This document shows positions 15,440 through 24,267 of a stretch of DNA of 64,000 bases, piece after piece (the stretch's first letter is position 1; every line of letters starts with the position of its first letter). The stretch is from the NCBI GenBank assembly GCA_035380245.1, contig DAOSXA010000002.1:992001-1056000 (forward strand). Reading direction: 5' to 3'. The notes below the pieces were generated by a model. It made no database searches. It saw only the letters and a list, made by a program, of their open reading frames with translations, and was not told the DNA's origin. The translations under genes and the position numbers were made by a program. Source of the stretch: Candidatus Zixiibacteriota bacterium (GTDB taxonomy: Bacteria > Zixibacteria > MSB-5A5 > GN15 > FEB-12).

Positions 15440-16009
15440 CTACCCCCTCTCCTGAAAAGGGGGAGTCGCTTCCAGCATTTGCCGAACTACTTCGTCACAC
15501 AAATCGGCCAGTCGCACCAGCCCGATGGGGTGTCCATCCCTGGTCACCAGCGCAGAGAGACTTTGGAAAGCGATCAATTTATGGATCACTTCCGCGATAG
15601 TAGCAGTCACTTCGATATGTTCAGTGACCGGGTGCATCACATTTTTAACCGGGGTGGCGGCAGCGGCGCGGCATAAATCCGGGAAATCCATCTGCAACGA
15701 ACGGGATCCATCCAGCATACTCTCCAGCACCGCTTCACTGACACCGGCTCTGGAAAGGGTATTCAAATCACCCAGGACCTGACTGCGAGGTTGCAGTCCG
15801 CGCATAATTGCCATTTGCCCGACTTTACCCACGATATTCCCCTGATCATCGGCTACCAAAACAGCCTGATAGGGGATTTTTCCATTTGCCACAGGCTCCC
15901 GGCGAGATTCATGAAGACGAATGGCCACCTCCCAAAGCGTTGCCTCCGAATCCACCAGAGGGTACTCATCGATCGGGACCATGATATCTTCAGCTGTCTT
16001 AAGACTCAT
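15440..16009 (-). CDS. CBS-pair protein
   Basis: 189 aa with two CBS domains, about residues 5-75 (TAEDIMVPIDEYPLVDSEATLWEVAIRLHE... GNIVGKVGQMAIMRG) and 118-180 (PVKNVMHPVTEHIEVTATIAEVIHKLI... GHPIGLVRLADL). CBS pairs usually bind AMP, ATP or S-adenosyl ligands and report energy state. There is no catalytic domain. GAGGA precedes the ATG. Sitting between a sensor kinase and the receiver-transporter fusion, it is a plausible energy-sensing input to the same module. The ligand cannot be told from sequence. Confidence 0.88.
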   Translation of the reverse strand: MSLKTAEDIMVPIDEYPLVDSEATLWEVAIRLHESRREPVANGKIPYQAVLVADDQGNIVGKVGQMAIMRGLQPRSQVLGDLNTLSRAGVSEAVLESMLDGSRSLQMDFPDLCRAAAATPVKNVMHPVTEHIEVTATIAEVIHKLIAFQSLSALVTRDGHPIGLVRLADLCDEVVRQMLEATPPFQERG

Positions 16010-16035
16010 AGATCGTCCTCATCTATCCTTCAAAC

Positions 16036-17730
16036 TCATCTCTTGACCTTCTCCGGCAGCACGAGGGTAAACGTGCTCCCTTCTCCCTGGACCGAATCAA
16101 CCTCAATGGTGCCACCCAGCCCGCGCACAATGCCGTAACTGACGGACATCCCCAGCCCGGTTCCCTTGCCTACTTCTTTGGTAGTGAAAAAGGGCATAAA
16201 GACTTTGTCAAGCTGTTCGGGTGTCATACCGCAACCGGTGTCGCTGATCGCAACCATGATCTTTCCTGCGGCGCGGGAAGTACTAATCGTGATTACGCCG
16301 GGACGACCGCCCATGGCGTCGGTGGCATTATTAATGATATTCAGAATAACCTGTTGTAGTTGGTTGATATCAGTCGTCAGCCTTGGCACCGATCTGTCGT
16401 ATGAGCGCTCGATCTTGACGTTCGAAACAGCGAACTCCGGACCGAGCAAGTCATCGATCACACCATCGATTATTTCATGAATGTCGTAATCGCCCAGGTG
16501 GAAATCACTCTGTCTCACGAAACGCAGAAGTTTACGAGTGATGTCGCGGCATCGGAAGGCGGACTTCTGTATCGTCCGGAGTCGATTTAACAGATCCGTC
16601 TCATCCAGAGTCTGACCGAACTGAGGATCGGCGTAATCCAGAAGGAGTCCGGATTCCTCGGTTATCACCGCAAGAGGATTGTTGATCTCATGAGCGATAC
16701 CCGCAGCGAGTTCACCGACCGAAGCGAGCTTGGAAGCATGTTCGAGCTGAGCCCGCGTCTGGTCCGCCTCTTTTTGCTGTTCCACCATCTTGTTGGAACG
16801 GTTGATAATAACCAGAAGAGCCAGAATGATCAATGAAGCTGAGACGATAAGCGATACCGGTTCAAGACCGCCCAGGATACCCTGATTGGGCGATACCGAC
16901 TCCACGATCAGCGCCCAGTCGGCATTACGCAACCAACGGAAGGCAAAATGCTGAGCATGATGATCGATTTCGACGGCATCGTAACCATAGAGTTCGTCCG
17001 AGGGAACGGGAATGGGACATTTATCGAGCGGGTGAGCGATGCTTTCATGCACCAGTTGGTAGTCACCCTGACGATTGACAATGAAGGTCGAGACATTCGA
17101 GCCGGCCTGCTGTGACTCGATATATTCGTACATCCGGGCCGGATCAAGAGTCGCACGGAGCACCACAAAGCGGTTATCGGAATGCCGACTCACCGCAATC
17201 GTGAAGTGTGGTTGCTGGCGGAAACCAAGATAGATGTCGGTTATAACGAAGTTGTCGGCGGTTTCCTTGAGGGAACGATACCAGTTTTCATCCTGGTAAT
17301 TGCGTGAGGTCAGCGACGGATGCGGTCCCGCATAGGCAACCTGCACACCTTCCGTATCGAAAAATCCAAGGTCGACGAAAGCATCGGACACACGCTGAAG
17401 ATCGGCCAGATATTCGGTCATCTGATCCGAGTTGGGTTCGGTCGGAAAATGTGGGTTGTCGATCAAGTTGACGAGATTAACACGTCGCTCCGACAGAAAC
17501 AGGTCTAGAGTATTTGCCTCATGCTCGGCAACGGCGCCGAGGTGAATCTGTCGGCTTTCATCGCGAAGGCCAACCGAAAGGTATTGAAAATAGACGGACA
17601 ATAGAATGAGCGGGGCGATATATGTAATCGCCATACGCATGAATTGTCGTCTTCGCCATTCGCGATAATGCTCCGGCTTGAAAGGCAGGAGCTCACGGGA
17701 GTCTAAGGTTGCTTGTTTTTTTCTCTCCAT
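16036..17730 (-). CDS. Sensor histidine kinase with dCache-like sensor
   Basis: 564 aa from the ATG at 17730, 22 bp after the hydE stop. A longer in-frame start at 17892 would lie inside hydE and is unlikely. An N-terminal helix (about 27-50) and a second at about 270-290 flank a periplasmic domain of about 220 residues with dCache-type features (DLGFFDTEGVQVAYAGP, NYQDENWYRSLKET, FTIAVSRHSDNRFVVLRATLD). The HisKA phospho-His lies near residue 345 in ELAAGIAHEINNPLAVI. The HATPase boxes are NIINNATDAMGG, DTGCGMTPE and GTGLGMSVSYGIV. The kinase has no receiver of its own. The downstream transporter-fused receiver and the stand-alone regulator are the obvious partners. Confidence 0.9.
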   Translation of the reverse strand: MERKKQATLDSRELLPFKPEHYREWRRRQFMRMAITYIAPLILLSVYFQYLSVGLRDESRQIHLGAVAEHEANTLDLFLSERRVNLVNLIDNPHFPTEPNSDQMTEYLADLQRVSDAFVDLGFFDTEGVQVAYAGPHPSLTSRNYQDENWYRSLKETADNFVITDIYLGFRQQPHFTIAVSRHSDNRFVVLRATLDPARMYEYIESQQAGSNVSTFIVNRQGDYQLVHESIAHPLDKCPIPVPSDELYGYDAVEIDHHAQHFAFRWLRNADWALIVESVSPNQGILGGLEPVSLIVSASLIILALLVIINRSNKMVEQQKEADQTRAQLEHASKLASVGELAAGIAHEINNPLAVITEESGLLLDYADPQFGQTLDETDLLNRLRTIQKSAFRCRDITRKLLRFVRQSDFHLGDYDIHEIIDGVIDDLLGPEFAVSNVKIERSYDRSVPRLTTDINQLQQVILNIINNATDAMGGRPGVITISTSRAAGKIMVAISDTGCGMTPEQLDKVFMPFFTTKEVGKGTGLGMSVSYGIVRGLGGTIEVDSVQGEGSTFTLVLPEKVKR

Positions 17731-17752
17731 TTCGCCACGCTTAAAGTGTCCC

Positions 17753-18835
17753 CTAACTACTGAGCCGGGATTCGCGATAATCCGGCTTGGTTGGCAAAGA
17801 ATCCGGCGTACGATCGTTTTGCCTGCTCGCGGGCCGACCGAGCCGTTCCAACACCGATTTTGCTCGCGAGGGTGAGTTGGGCCCGTGGGCATACGTCGGA
17901 GTGGGATATATTCTGTAAAGTTGCTGATACTTCTCGGGTGTCAGCCTTGGCATAATAACATTGGCTCCGCATTGAAGACCTAACAGGAGGCCGTCTTTAT
18001 CGACCGTAGCCAGAGCGGAAGTGGCCGGGATGTGTGCCTCAGGGCAGACAAGCCGGGTCAATGCCAGCACCTTACGGGCCAGCAGACTTACCCGCGCCGA
18101 GATCCGACTGGCTCTTTCCTTGGCCGTGGTTTTGCCAAGGGGAGTCTGAGGATTGGCAATATAAGGTCCGGAACCGACCATATACAACTCGATATCCCGA
18201 AAGGTGAGGATGTCTTCGGCGATGCTCTCGAGTGTTTGGCCGGGCAATCCAACCATAATGCCGCTACCGATATTGTAGCCAATGCGACGAAGTTTCAGCA
18301 ACAGTTTTATGCGATCAATCGGTCCGGACGGACCAATCGGATGAAGTTTGCGATACAGTTCGCCGTCGCCGGTTTCAAACCGGAGCAAACAGCGTCTTGC
18401 CCCCATATCATACCAATAACGATAATCATCCTCCGATCTCTCCCCCACCGAAAGCGTGACTGTTAAACCATAATTGAGAGTTATCTTACGGATTAACTTG
18501 CCAAGCCACTCTCGGGGCATTGAGGGCATTTCACCTGACTGGAGTACGACTGTGCCATATCCGAGACGGGCGGCATTTTCAGCACATGCAAGCACCTCGC
18601 CGGTGCCCATGCGATAGCGCAACAACTCGCTGTTGGGATGACGCAGGCCGCAATACAGACAGGTACGACAGCAATCATTGCTGAACTCGACCAGACCCCG
18701 AAGATGCACGGTGTCTCCAACCCGTTCACGGCGAACTTGATCCGCCATGGTCCACAACTGATTCAGTTGCGACCGGTCGGTTGTTTTGAGCCACTCAACG
18801 ATGTCTTTTGCGGTAATGGTCAGGCGCTCTGACAC
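17753..18835 (-). CDS. hydE: [FeFe] hydrogenase maturase HydE (radical SAM)
   Basis: Radical SAM enzyme that helps assemble the H-cluster diiron subsite together with HydF and HydG. The CX3CX2C motif is Cys55/Cys59/Cys62 (CCRTCLYC). SAM-binding strings VVLQSGE, RFETGD and GSGIMVGLPGQT follow, as in HydE/BioB-like barrels. I chose the GTG at 18835, which has AGGAG at 8 bp and overlaps the hydF stop by 16 bp. An ATG at 18889 would extend further into hydF. The product is 360 aa, a normal size. The C-terminal 30 residues are polar and not obviously conserved. Confidence 0.93.
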   Translation of the reverse strand: MSERLTITAKDIVEWLKTTDRSQLNQLWTMADQVRRERVGDTVHLRGLVEFSNDCCRTCLYCGLRHPNSELLRYRMGTGEVLACAENAARLGYGTVVLQSGEMPSMPREWLGKLIRKITLNYGLTVTLSVGERSEDDYRYWYDMGARRCLLRFETGDGELYRKLHPIGPSGPIDRIKLLLKLRRIGYNIGSGIMVGLPGQTLESIAEDILTFRDIELYMVGSGPYIANPQTPLGKTTAKERASRISARVSLLARKVLALTRLVCPEAHIPATSALATVDKDGLLLGLQCGANVIMPRLTPEKYQQLYRIYPTPTYAHGPNSPSRAKSVLERLGRPASRQNDRTPDSLPTKPDYRESRLSS

Positions 18836-20043
18836 TGTTTTCTCTCCTGTCTGAACACTTTCATGGCGCGATCGAGGATGCCGTGGCAATAGGCGATGGC
18901 CATGCCGTAGTTCGTAATCGGTACCCGGGCGGATTTACAAGCCAGGATGCGCGAGAGGATCTCACGCCGGTTGGCCGTACAAGCGCCACAGTGTACAACT
19001 AGCTGATACTTGCTTAAATCGGTCGGGAAATCATGCCCACGGACATGGTCGAAATTCAGAGGCTGTCCTACCCGTTCGGTGATCCAGTTGGGTAGTTTAA
19101 CGCGGCCGATATCCTGCTCGATAGGGTGATGGGTACAATGCTCGGAGATCAACACCCGGTCTCCGGCATGGAGATGATCTATCGCTTCGGCGCCCTCGGC
19201 TAATGCGTCAAGGTCACCTTTCATACGCGCGTAAACAATGGAAAAACTGGTCAACATCACATCGGATGGTGTCTTGCTCGCTACGAATTCAAAAGCCTGT
19301 GAGTCAGTGACCACCAGGTACGGTGGGCGAACCAGACGTTCCAGCGCCTGGACATATTCGGTCTCACGGACCGTGAGAGTGACCGCACCGGTATCGAGCA
19401 GATCACGGATCGTTTGCACCTCCGGCAGAATCAAACGTCCGCGCGGAGTTTCTTTGTCGATCGGCATGACCAGCACGACCGTCTCTCCTTTGGGGACGAC
19501 ATCGGAAAGAATGGTCGGGTTTTCCAGATAGTCGGCCGGAACAGACTCCACCAGGGCACGCCGCAGAGCATTCATGCCGGTGTTGTTTTTCACCGAGGTC
19601 AGAACCAGCGGGATACCCCGTTGACCGAGGTCCACCACCAATGATGTAGCCGGGGGTTCAATATCGCATTTGTTGGCCACGGCAATCACGGAAGCTTTGC
19701 GAGCTTTGAGTTCGCGCAGCAGCAATTCTTCCGGCTCCCCCCAATCTTCGCCGCAGAACATAATCAAACCCACATCAATGCGATTGATTACCTTGTTGGT
19801 GGCTTCAATCCGCAGACTGCCCAACTCGCCAATATCGTCGATCCCGGCCGTGTCAATGAGAACTACCGGTCCAATCGGCAGCATCTCCATGATCTTATCG
19901 ACCGGATCGGTAGTAGTGCCCGGTTTATCGGAGATAATGGAAACGTCACGATGTGCCAGGCGGTTAATAAGGCTCGACTTACCACAATTGCGTCGACCGA
20001 AAATACCGATATGCAGGCGCATTCCTTTGGGTGCGGCTCTCAT
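18820..20043 (-). CDS. hydF: [FeFe] hydrogenase maturation GTPase HydF
   Basis: Scaffold GTPase on which the diiron precursor is built before transfer to HydA. 407 aa. The P-loop is GRRNCGKS (16-23), with G-loop strings KPGTTTDPV, DTAGIDD and NKCD. The C-terminal Fe-S binding motif is CTHH (near 306) followed by HCGAC (near 355), matching the family pattern CxH ... HCxxC. It overlaps the preceding small gene by 4 bp (ATGA) and hydE by 16 bp, so translation is tightly coupled. Confidence 0.95.
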   Translation of the reverse strand: MRAAPKGMRLHIGIFGRRNCGKSSLINRLAHRDVSIISDKPGTTTDPVDKIMEMLPIGPVVLIDTAGIDDIGELGSLRIEATNKVINRIDVGLIMFCGEDWGEPEELLLRELKARKASVIAVANKCDIEPPATSLVVDLGQRGIPLVLTSVKNNTGMNALRRALVESVPADYLENPTILSDVVPKGETVVLVMPIDKETPRGRLILPEVQTIRDLLDTGAVTLTVRETEYVQALERLVRPPYLVVTDSQAFEFVASKTPSDVMLTSFSIVYARMKGDLDALAEGAEAIDHLHAGDRVLISEHCTHHPIEQDIGRVKLPNWITERVGQPLNFDHVRGHDFPTDLSKYQLVVHCGACTANRREILSRILACKSARVPITNYGMAIAYCHGILDRAMKVFRQERKQCQSA

Positions 20044-20426
20044 AATGCTGTCTCCTCGCCGCCGAGTGACTCCCGACCGGTCTCTTGAGACCGGTGACAG
20101 TAGGCCCGTTCGGACAATAGCTCATTCACAAAATCGACCATGGCATCAAGATGAGCGGAGGTGAGTTCGCCCAAATCACTGCAAACCATACCAAGGTGAT
20201 CATCCAGTTCAATCAGACGCAGGTCGGCATCGGCCGGGGCGTTTGATACATGTCCGGCAAGATAACTCCAACGCGGTCCGTTTATTTCGACAAACCATAC
20301 TTCGGCCCGATAATCACGCCACACCAGTCGTGAAATAGTATCCAGGGCTCGCCTCAGAGTCAGCTCAGCCACACAGACCGAGGTGAATCGAAGCCAGCGC
20401 TTAAAGTCTGATATCGCGCCCACCAC
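20040..20426 (-). CDS. Unknown small protein between hydG and hydF
   Basis: 128 aa that I do not recognise. It is soluble, with no signal peptide or membrane segment and only two cysteines that do not form a motif. A central stretch (RDYRAEVWFVEINGPRWSYLAGH) looks like a beta-sheet core, and two helical regions are rich in Leu and acidic residues. The GTG start at 20426 has an excellent AGGAGG and overlaps the hydG end by 26 bp. Its stop overlaps hydF by 4 bp. That tight coupling to both maturases argues for a real gene with a role in, or control of, H-cluster assembly. This is inference from position only. It does not look like the TM1266-type ACT regulator found near some hydrogenases. Confidence 0.75.
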   Translation of the reverse strand: MVGAISDFKRWLRFTSVCVAELTLRRALDTISRLVWRDYRAEVWFVEINGPRWSYLAGHVSNAPADADLRLIELDDHLGMVCSDLGELTSAHLDAMVDFVNELLSERAYCHRSQETGRESLGGEETAL

Positions 20427-21882
20427 GATTTACCTCCTCCAGAAGGTGTGACACTCGACCGGACATCCCGGGCGACAATTCCGCGATTTTTTCCTGGATC
20501 AGCTTCTCTCCAACTTCTTTGGTCTTCGGTGAAGCATAATCACGCAGGTACTCGGCTAAAGTAAGAATCGCATTCGGGATACAGAACTTGTGCACCTCCC
20601 CCTTGCGGGCGATAGCCATGAAACTCGATCCCGTCCGACCGCAGCGATAACCGGCGGTACAAAATGAGGTCAGGAAACCGGCCTCGGCCAATTCACAAAC
20701 GACCTCATCCAACTCGCGGGTGTCCCCCAGCATGAACTGCTGACGATGTTCATCCTGGTCATAGTCCTTTTGTGCATAACCGGCCAGACCGATCCTGGTT
20801 GAGGCATCGGTTTGCGTACAGGCGTTTTTCAACGCCGGCATACGTACTTCCCGCGGCTCACGGGCAGTGATAATCATGCCGGTGTACGGCACCATCAGTC
20901 TGATGACCGCGATCATACGAAGGAAATCACGATCGCTCACGAGATAAGGATTGTCGGTGTCACACAATGGGGCGCCTGAAGCATGGCGCAGACGCGGGAA
21001 CGAAATCGTATGCGGTCCGATACCGCCGAAAGTCTTTTCAAGATCGATCGTATGATAAAGCAAACCCAGCAACTCGAAGCGCCAGTCGTACAATCCCAGC
21101 AGAGCACCGATGGCGACATCGTCAATTCCGGCTTCCTGCGCTCGATGTAAAGCATAAAGACGCCATGGGTAGTTGGACTTGGGTCCCCTGGGATGTACCC
21201 GTTTGTAGGTTTCATGATGATACGTTTCCTGGAACACCTGAAAAGTACCGATGCCTACATCATGGAGAACTTTGTAGTCATCAACGGTCATAGGCGCGGC
21301 ATTGATATTCACGCGCCGAATTTCACCGTTGCCGACTTTCGTATTATAAACGGTTTTAATAGATTCTTGAATATAATCGACACCGGAGCGACGATGCTCA
21401 CCGAAAACCAGCACTGATCGCTTATGGCCGAGTTTTACCAGAGCGCGTATCTCCTCCGCCAGTTCTTCCATATTAAGCAACATCCGCCGAATTTCCTTAT
21501 TCTCGGCCCGGAAGCCGCAATACAAACAGGAATTTTCACAGATGTTGCCGCAGTAGACCGGTGCAAATGTGACCACCCTCGGACCATAGACATGCTGCCG
21601 GATATCGGCAGCGGCCGCGAATATCTCTTCCCAAAGTTCCTCGTCGGTAACATTGGCAAGAAGTGCCGCCTCAGCCGGTTCCAAACGCTGAAGCGAACGA
21701 GCTTTGGCAATTACCTCACGAACCGCCGAGGGCTCCGGTTTGGAGTTTTTCTCGAGCAGTTCATGAATCAGCGCATCATCGATGAAGTCGTGTCCGTCGT
21801 GAAAAAAACGAGCGGGATTGTCAATCGGCTTCAAAGGACGCGGACCGTCCGGTCGAACCGGTTGCTGTGCGTTATGTAGCAT
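20401..21882 (-). CDS. hydG: [FeFe] hydrogenase maturase HydG (radical SAM tyrosine lyase)
   Basis: Cleaves tyrosine to supply CO and cyanide to the H-cluster. 493 aa. The radical SAM CX3CX2C motif is Cys115/Cys119/Cys122 (CENSCLYC), with downstream LVFGEH, FQETYHHETYKRVHP and PRLRHASG typical of the HydG/ThiH group. The C-terminal auxiliary cluster region is present, which separates it from ThiH. It reads C408-TAGYR-C414 ... C434 instead of the canonical CX2CX22C: the first and last cysteines align, but the second is displaced by three residues and replaced by Gly411. The start at 21882 has AGGAG and overlaps the kinase stop by 11 bp. Confidence 0.92.
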   Translation of the reverse strand: MLHNAQQPVRPDGPRPLKPIDNPARFFHDGHDFIDDALIHELLEKNSKPEPSAVREVIAKARSLQRLEPAEAALLANVTDEELWEEIFAAAADIRQHVYGPRVVTFAPVYCGNICENSCLYCGFRAENKEIRRMLLNMEELAEEIRALVKLGHKRSVLVFGEHRRSGVDYIQESIKTVYNTKVGNGEIRRVNINAAPMTVDDYKVLHDVGIGTFQVFQETYHHETYKRVHPRGPKSNYPWRLYALHRAQEAGIDDVAIGALLGLYDWRFELLGLLYHTIDLEKTFGGIGPHTISFPRLRHASGAPLCDTDNPYLVSDRDFLRMIAVIRLMVPYTGMIITAREPREVRMPALKNACTQTDASTRIGLAGYAQKDYDQDEHRQQFMLGDTRELDEVVCELAEAGFLTSFCTAGYRCGRTGSSFMAIARKGEVHKFCIPNAILTLAEYLRDYASPKTKEVGEKLIQEKIAELSPGMSGRVSHLLEEVNRGGRDIRL

Positions 21883-23842
21883 CGTCTGGCTCCTGATTAC
21901 CCCCATTTTCTGAATTAACTTGATCGTTCATCCCCCCCTGGAATTTGCGGGGCAATGTTACGGCAAACAAAGACCCGAGACCTTCTTCACTCTCGACATG
22001 AATCTGACCACCGTGTCGTTGTACGATTCGCTGAACTATTGCCAGCCCCAGCCCCGTTCCGGTAGCCTCATGACGTCGGGCGTTGTCGGCCCGATAAAAT
22101 TCGTTGAAAAGATTCGGCAAGGCATCTTTCGGGATGCCAATACCGTTATCACTCACCTGGATGCGAACCGATCCGCCGTTGCTGGGATAGGCCTCCACTT
22201 TGATACTGCCGCCCACGGGAGTGTATTTGAGAGCGTTGGAGATAAGATTTTCCAGCAATTGACTGAGCGCATCGGGATCACCTTCAACAGCAGGCAAATC
22301 ATCGTCGATGGTCAACTTGAGGGCGGTCTTGCGTTCGACCGCTTCATCCATAAACGTCCGATAAACTCTCCCGATGAGATCAGTCAGGTTTACCAGTGTA
22401 AAAGCCCGTTCGCGAACGGCTTTCTCCGATTCAGTCAGGAGAAGCAGTTCATTGACCATCGTTACCATGCCGCTGGCGCGCCGCCGCATACGCGCAAGCT
22501 GCTCTTTCTGATCGTTATTGAGCGGACCGATATACTCATTCAGGACGACATCGAGCATGCTGGTCATGGCTGCAATCGGGGCGCGAAGATTATGCGCCAC
22601 TCGCATCATGAAAAACGAGCGCTCTTTACCCAGCCGTTCAATCGCTTCATAAGCCAGAGCATTGTCAATGGCAATAGCCGCCAGAGCCGCCGCCAGTCGA
22701 TAAAATTGCACGTCGTCCTCGGAGAAACGATCACTCTTCGAACAGTAAGCCCCCAAAATGCCGATATTCCGCCCCTCCACCGTCAACGGAACGAACAACA
22801 CCGAATTTACCCCGACTCCACGAAGTCGGTCGGCCAACTGAAAGTTTTTGCTGTCGACGATATCGCCGACGACAAACGGTTCTCCATTCATAACGCGTTG
22901 ACTGACCGGGCTGCGCGATAGTTCGATCCGCATCCCTTCAAGCACACGCGTAACCTCTCCATGAGTCGCCTTAACGGCCAAACTCACCCCATCGTCAGCC
23001 ATCAACTTGATCGACGTACCCATAACCTCACCGATTTTGGCCAACTCGGCAGTAGTAATCGAAAGAACGCGATCCAGATCACGTTCGCGTCCGATTGCCT
23101 GGACCATGGAAAAAAGACCGCTGAGTCTTCGGTTGAGACTGTCGATCATTCGAGATAAGTCGACAAGGGTATTGATCCTCCGGCGAAGCATCGTCATGAT
23201 CACGGTTGTCGAAGCCGCCGTGATCAAAACCGAAGCAGAGAAGAAACAGAGCTGAATGAAAATACGAACGGGGTGTTCGTAAATAGTCGAGGCATGGCCG
23301 TCGACAACCACCGGATGATGGGTCATCCAGCCCTGATTCTCCGCCAGAGCTATAAAAGATACACCGAGTATAACCAGAGCCGCGAAACCATAACTGGAAC
23401 GGGGGCGCAATAGAATAGAGGCGAATATAATGTGGAAGATGAAAAAGAAGATAAGTGGACTGGTTATTCCCCCGGTGAAATGTATCAGCAAAAACATAGC
23501 GGCATAGTCACACGAGACCTGCCACCGGGTGAAGGATCTGATCGCCTGGCGCTGTTTCGAGGTAACCACAACCGGCAGGCGATGGCGCCAACGGTAAAAC
23601 AGCGCATTGTAGAACAAAACCAGCAGAGCGACACCATAGAGCACCCCCGGGGAGGCCAAATCAATCCCCAAATAAGGAGAGATAAAAGTCCCCACGGCTA
23701 TGCCGATCGGCACGAACCATCGCAGCTTGATGAACCAGATTGACCGATCGCGCAGTTCACCCAGAATAATCCGGCGACCACGCTGCCAGTCTTCCGGCAG
23801 ATCAAATAAACCGCGCTCGGTGCTGTCGAATAATGCGTCCAC
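21872..23842 (-). CDS. Membrane sensor histidine kinase with GAF domain
   Basis: 656 aa from the GTG at 23842 (AGGAAG upstream). The N-terminal module has five or six transmembrane helices (about residues 35-230) with little periplasmic sequence, resembling integral-membrane sensor modules. A linker coil and a GAF domain (about 255-395) follow, then HisKA with phospho-His near residue 415 (MRVAHNLRAPIAAM) and HATPase (NLISNALKYTP, DNGIGIPKDAL, GTGLGLAIVQRIV). It lies between the receiver gene and hydG inside the hydrogenase operon, so it probably senses membrane redox or a cofactor state linked to hydrogenase. The signal is unknown. Confidence 0.9.
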   Translation of the reverse strand: MDALFDSTERGLFDLPEDWQRGRRIILGELRDRSIWFIKLRWFVPIGIAVGTFISPYLGIDLASPGVLYGVALLVLFYNALFYRWRHRLPVVVTSKQRQAIRSFTRWQVSCDYAAMFLLIHFTGGITSPLIFFFIFHIIFASILLRPRSSYGFAALVILGVSFIALAENQGWMTHHPVVVDGHASTIYEHPVRIFIQLCFFSASVLITAASTTVIMTMLRRRINTLVDLSRMIDSLNRRLSGLFSMVQAIGRERDLDRVLSITTAELAKIGEVMGTSIKLMADDGVSLAVKATHGEVTRVLEGMRIELSRSPVSQRVMNGEPFVVGDIVDSKNFQLADRLRGVGVNSVLFVPLTVEGRNIGILGAYCSKSDRFSEDDVQFYRLAAALAAIAIDNALAYEAIERLGKERSFFMMRVAHNLRAPIAAMTSMLDVVLNEYIGPLNNDQKEQLARMRRRASGMVTMVNELLLLTESEKAVRERAFTLVNLTDLIGRVYRTFMDEAVERKTALKLTIDDDLPAVEGDPDALSQLLENLISNALKYTPVGGSIKVEAYPSNGGSVRIQVSDNGIGIPKDALPNLFNEFYRADNARRHEATGTGLGLAIVQRIVQRHGGQIHVESEEGLGSLFAVTLPRKFQGGMNDQVNSENGGNQEPDDAT

Positions 23843-23865
23843 TGCTTCGCTCTTCCTGCCTACGA

Positions 23866-24267
23866 TTAATCCTCCAGGATCGCTTTGAGCTTAGCCAACA
23901 GCCGCTCCGGTTCGATTGGCTTCTCAAAGATCCATTTGGCCGGCCATTGCTGGCCCATGATATGCTGGTACTGATCCGGGCCTTCATCCCGCACTTTATC
24001 GAGGAAACTGGTAAGCATAATAATCGGCGTTTCCTCACAACCCGGCCTGGCCCTCAGATCGTGGGCCAGGTCGAATCCTTCAGTGTCGGTAGTCATCATC
24101 ACATCGAGGATGATGATATTAGGCGTAATCGTGTCCAACAATTTCATGGCCTGTTTTCCGTCGGCCGCCGCTTCCACACGATAGCCGTTGTTTTCCAATA
24201 TGATCTTCAACGACTGGCGAATGTCGCGGTCGTCATCGACGACAAGAACTAATGGGTGGCTATCCAT
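23866..24267 (-). CDS. Single-domain response regulator
   Basis: 133 aa, receiver domain only: LVVDDDRDI, phospho-Asp in IIILDVMMTTDTEGFD, switch Thr in IIMLTSF, and Lys in IFEKPIE. The loop after the phospho-Asp carries an insertion (MTTDTEG), and there is a longer acidic/aromatic loop (RDEGPDQYQHIMGQQWPAKW) before the last strand. This is a variant I associate with stand-alone receivers. The start overlaps the hydA end by 19 bp, with AAGGAG upstream. It is most likely phosphorylated by the histidine kinase encoded 23 bp downstream. Confidence 0.9.
   Translation of the reverse strand: MDSHPLVLVVDDDRDIRQSLKIILENNGYRVEAAADGKQAMKLLDTITPNIIILDVMMTTDTEGFDLAHDLRARPGCEETPIIMLTSFLDKVRDEGPDQYQHIMGQQWPAKWIFEKPIEPERLLAKLKAILED

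Noticed and set aside
17731..17892. 54-residue N-terminal extension of the dCache histidine kinase
   Set aside because: It would run inside the hydE coding region and precedes the natural start before the first membrane helix.
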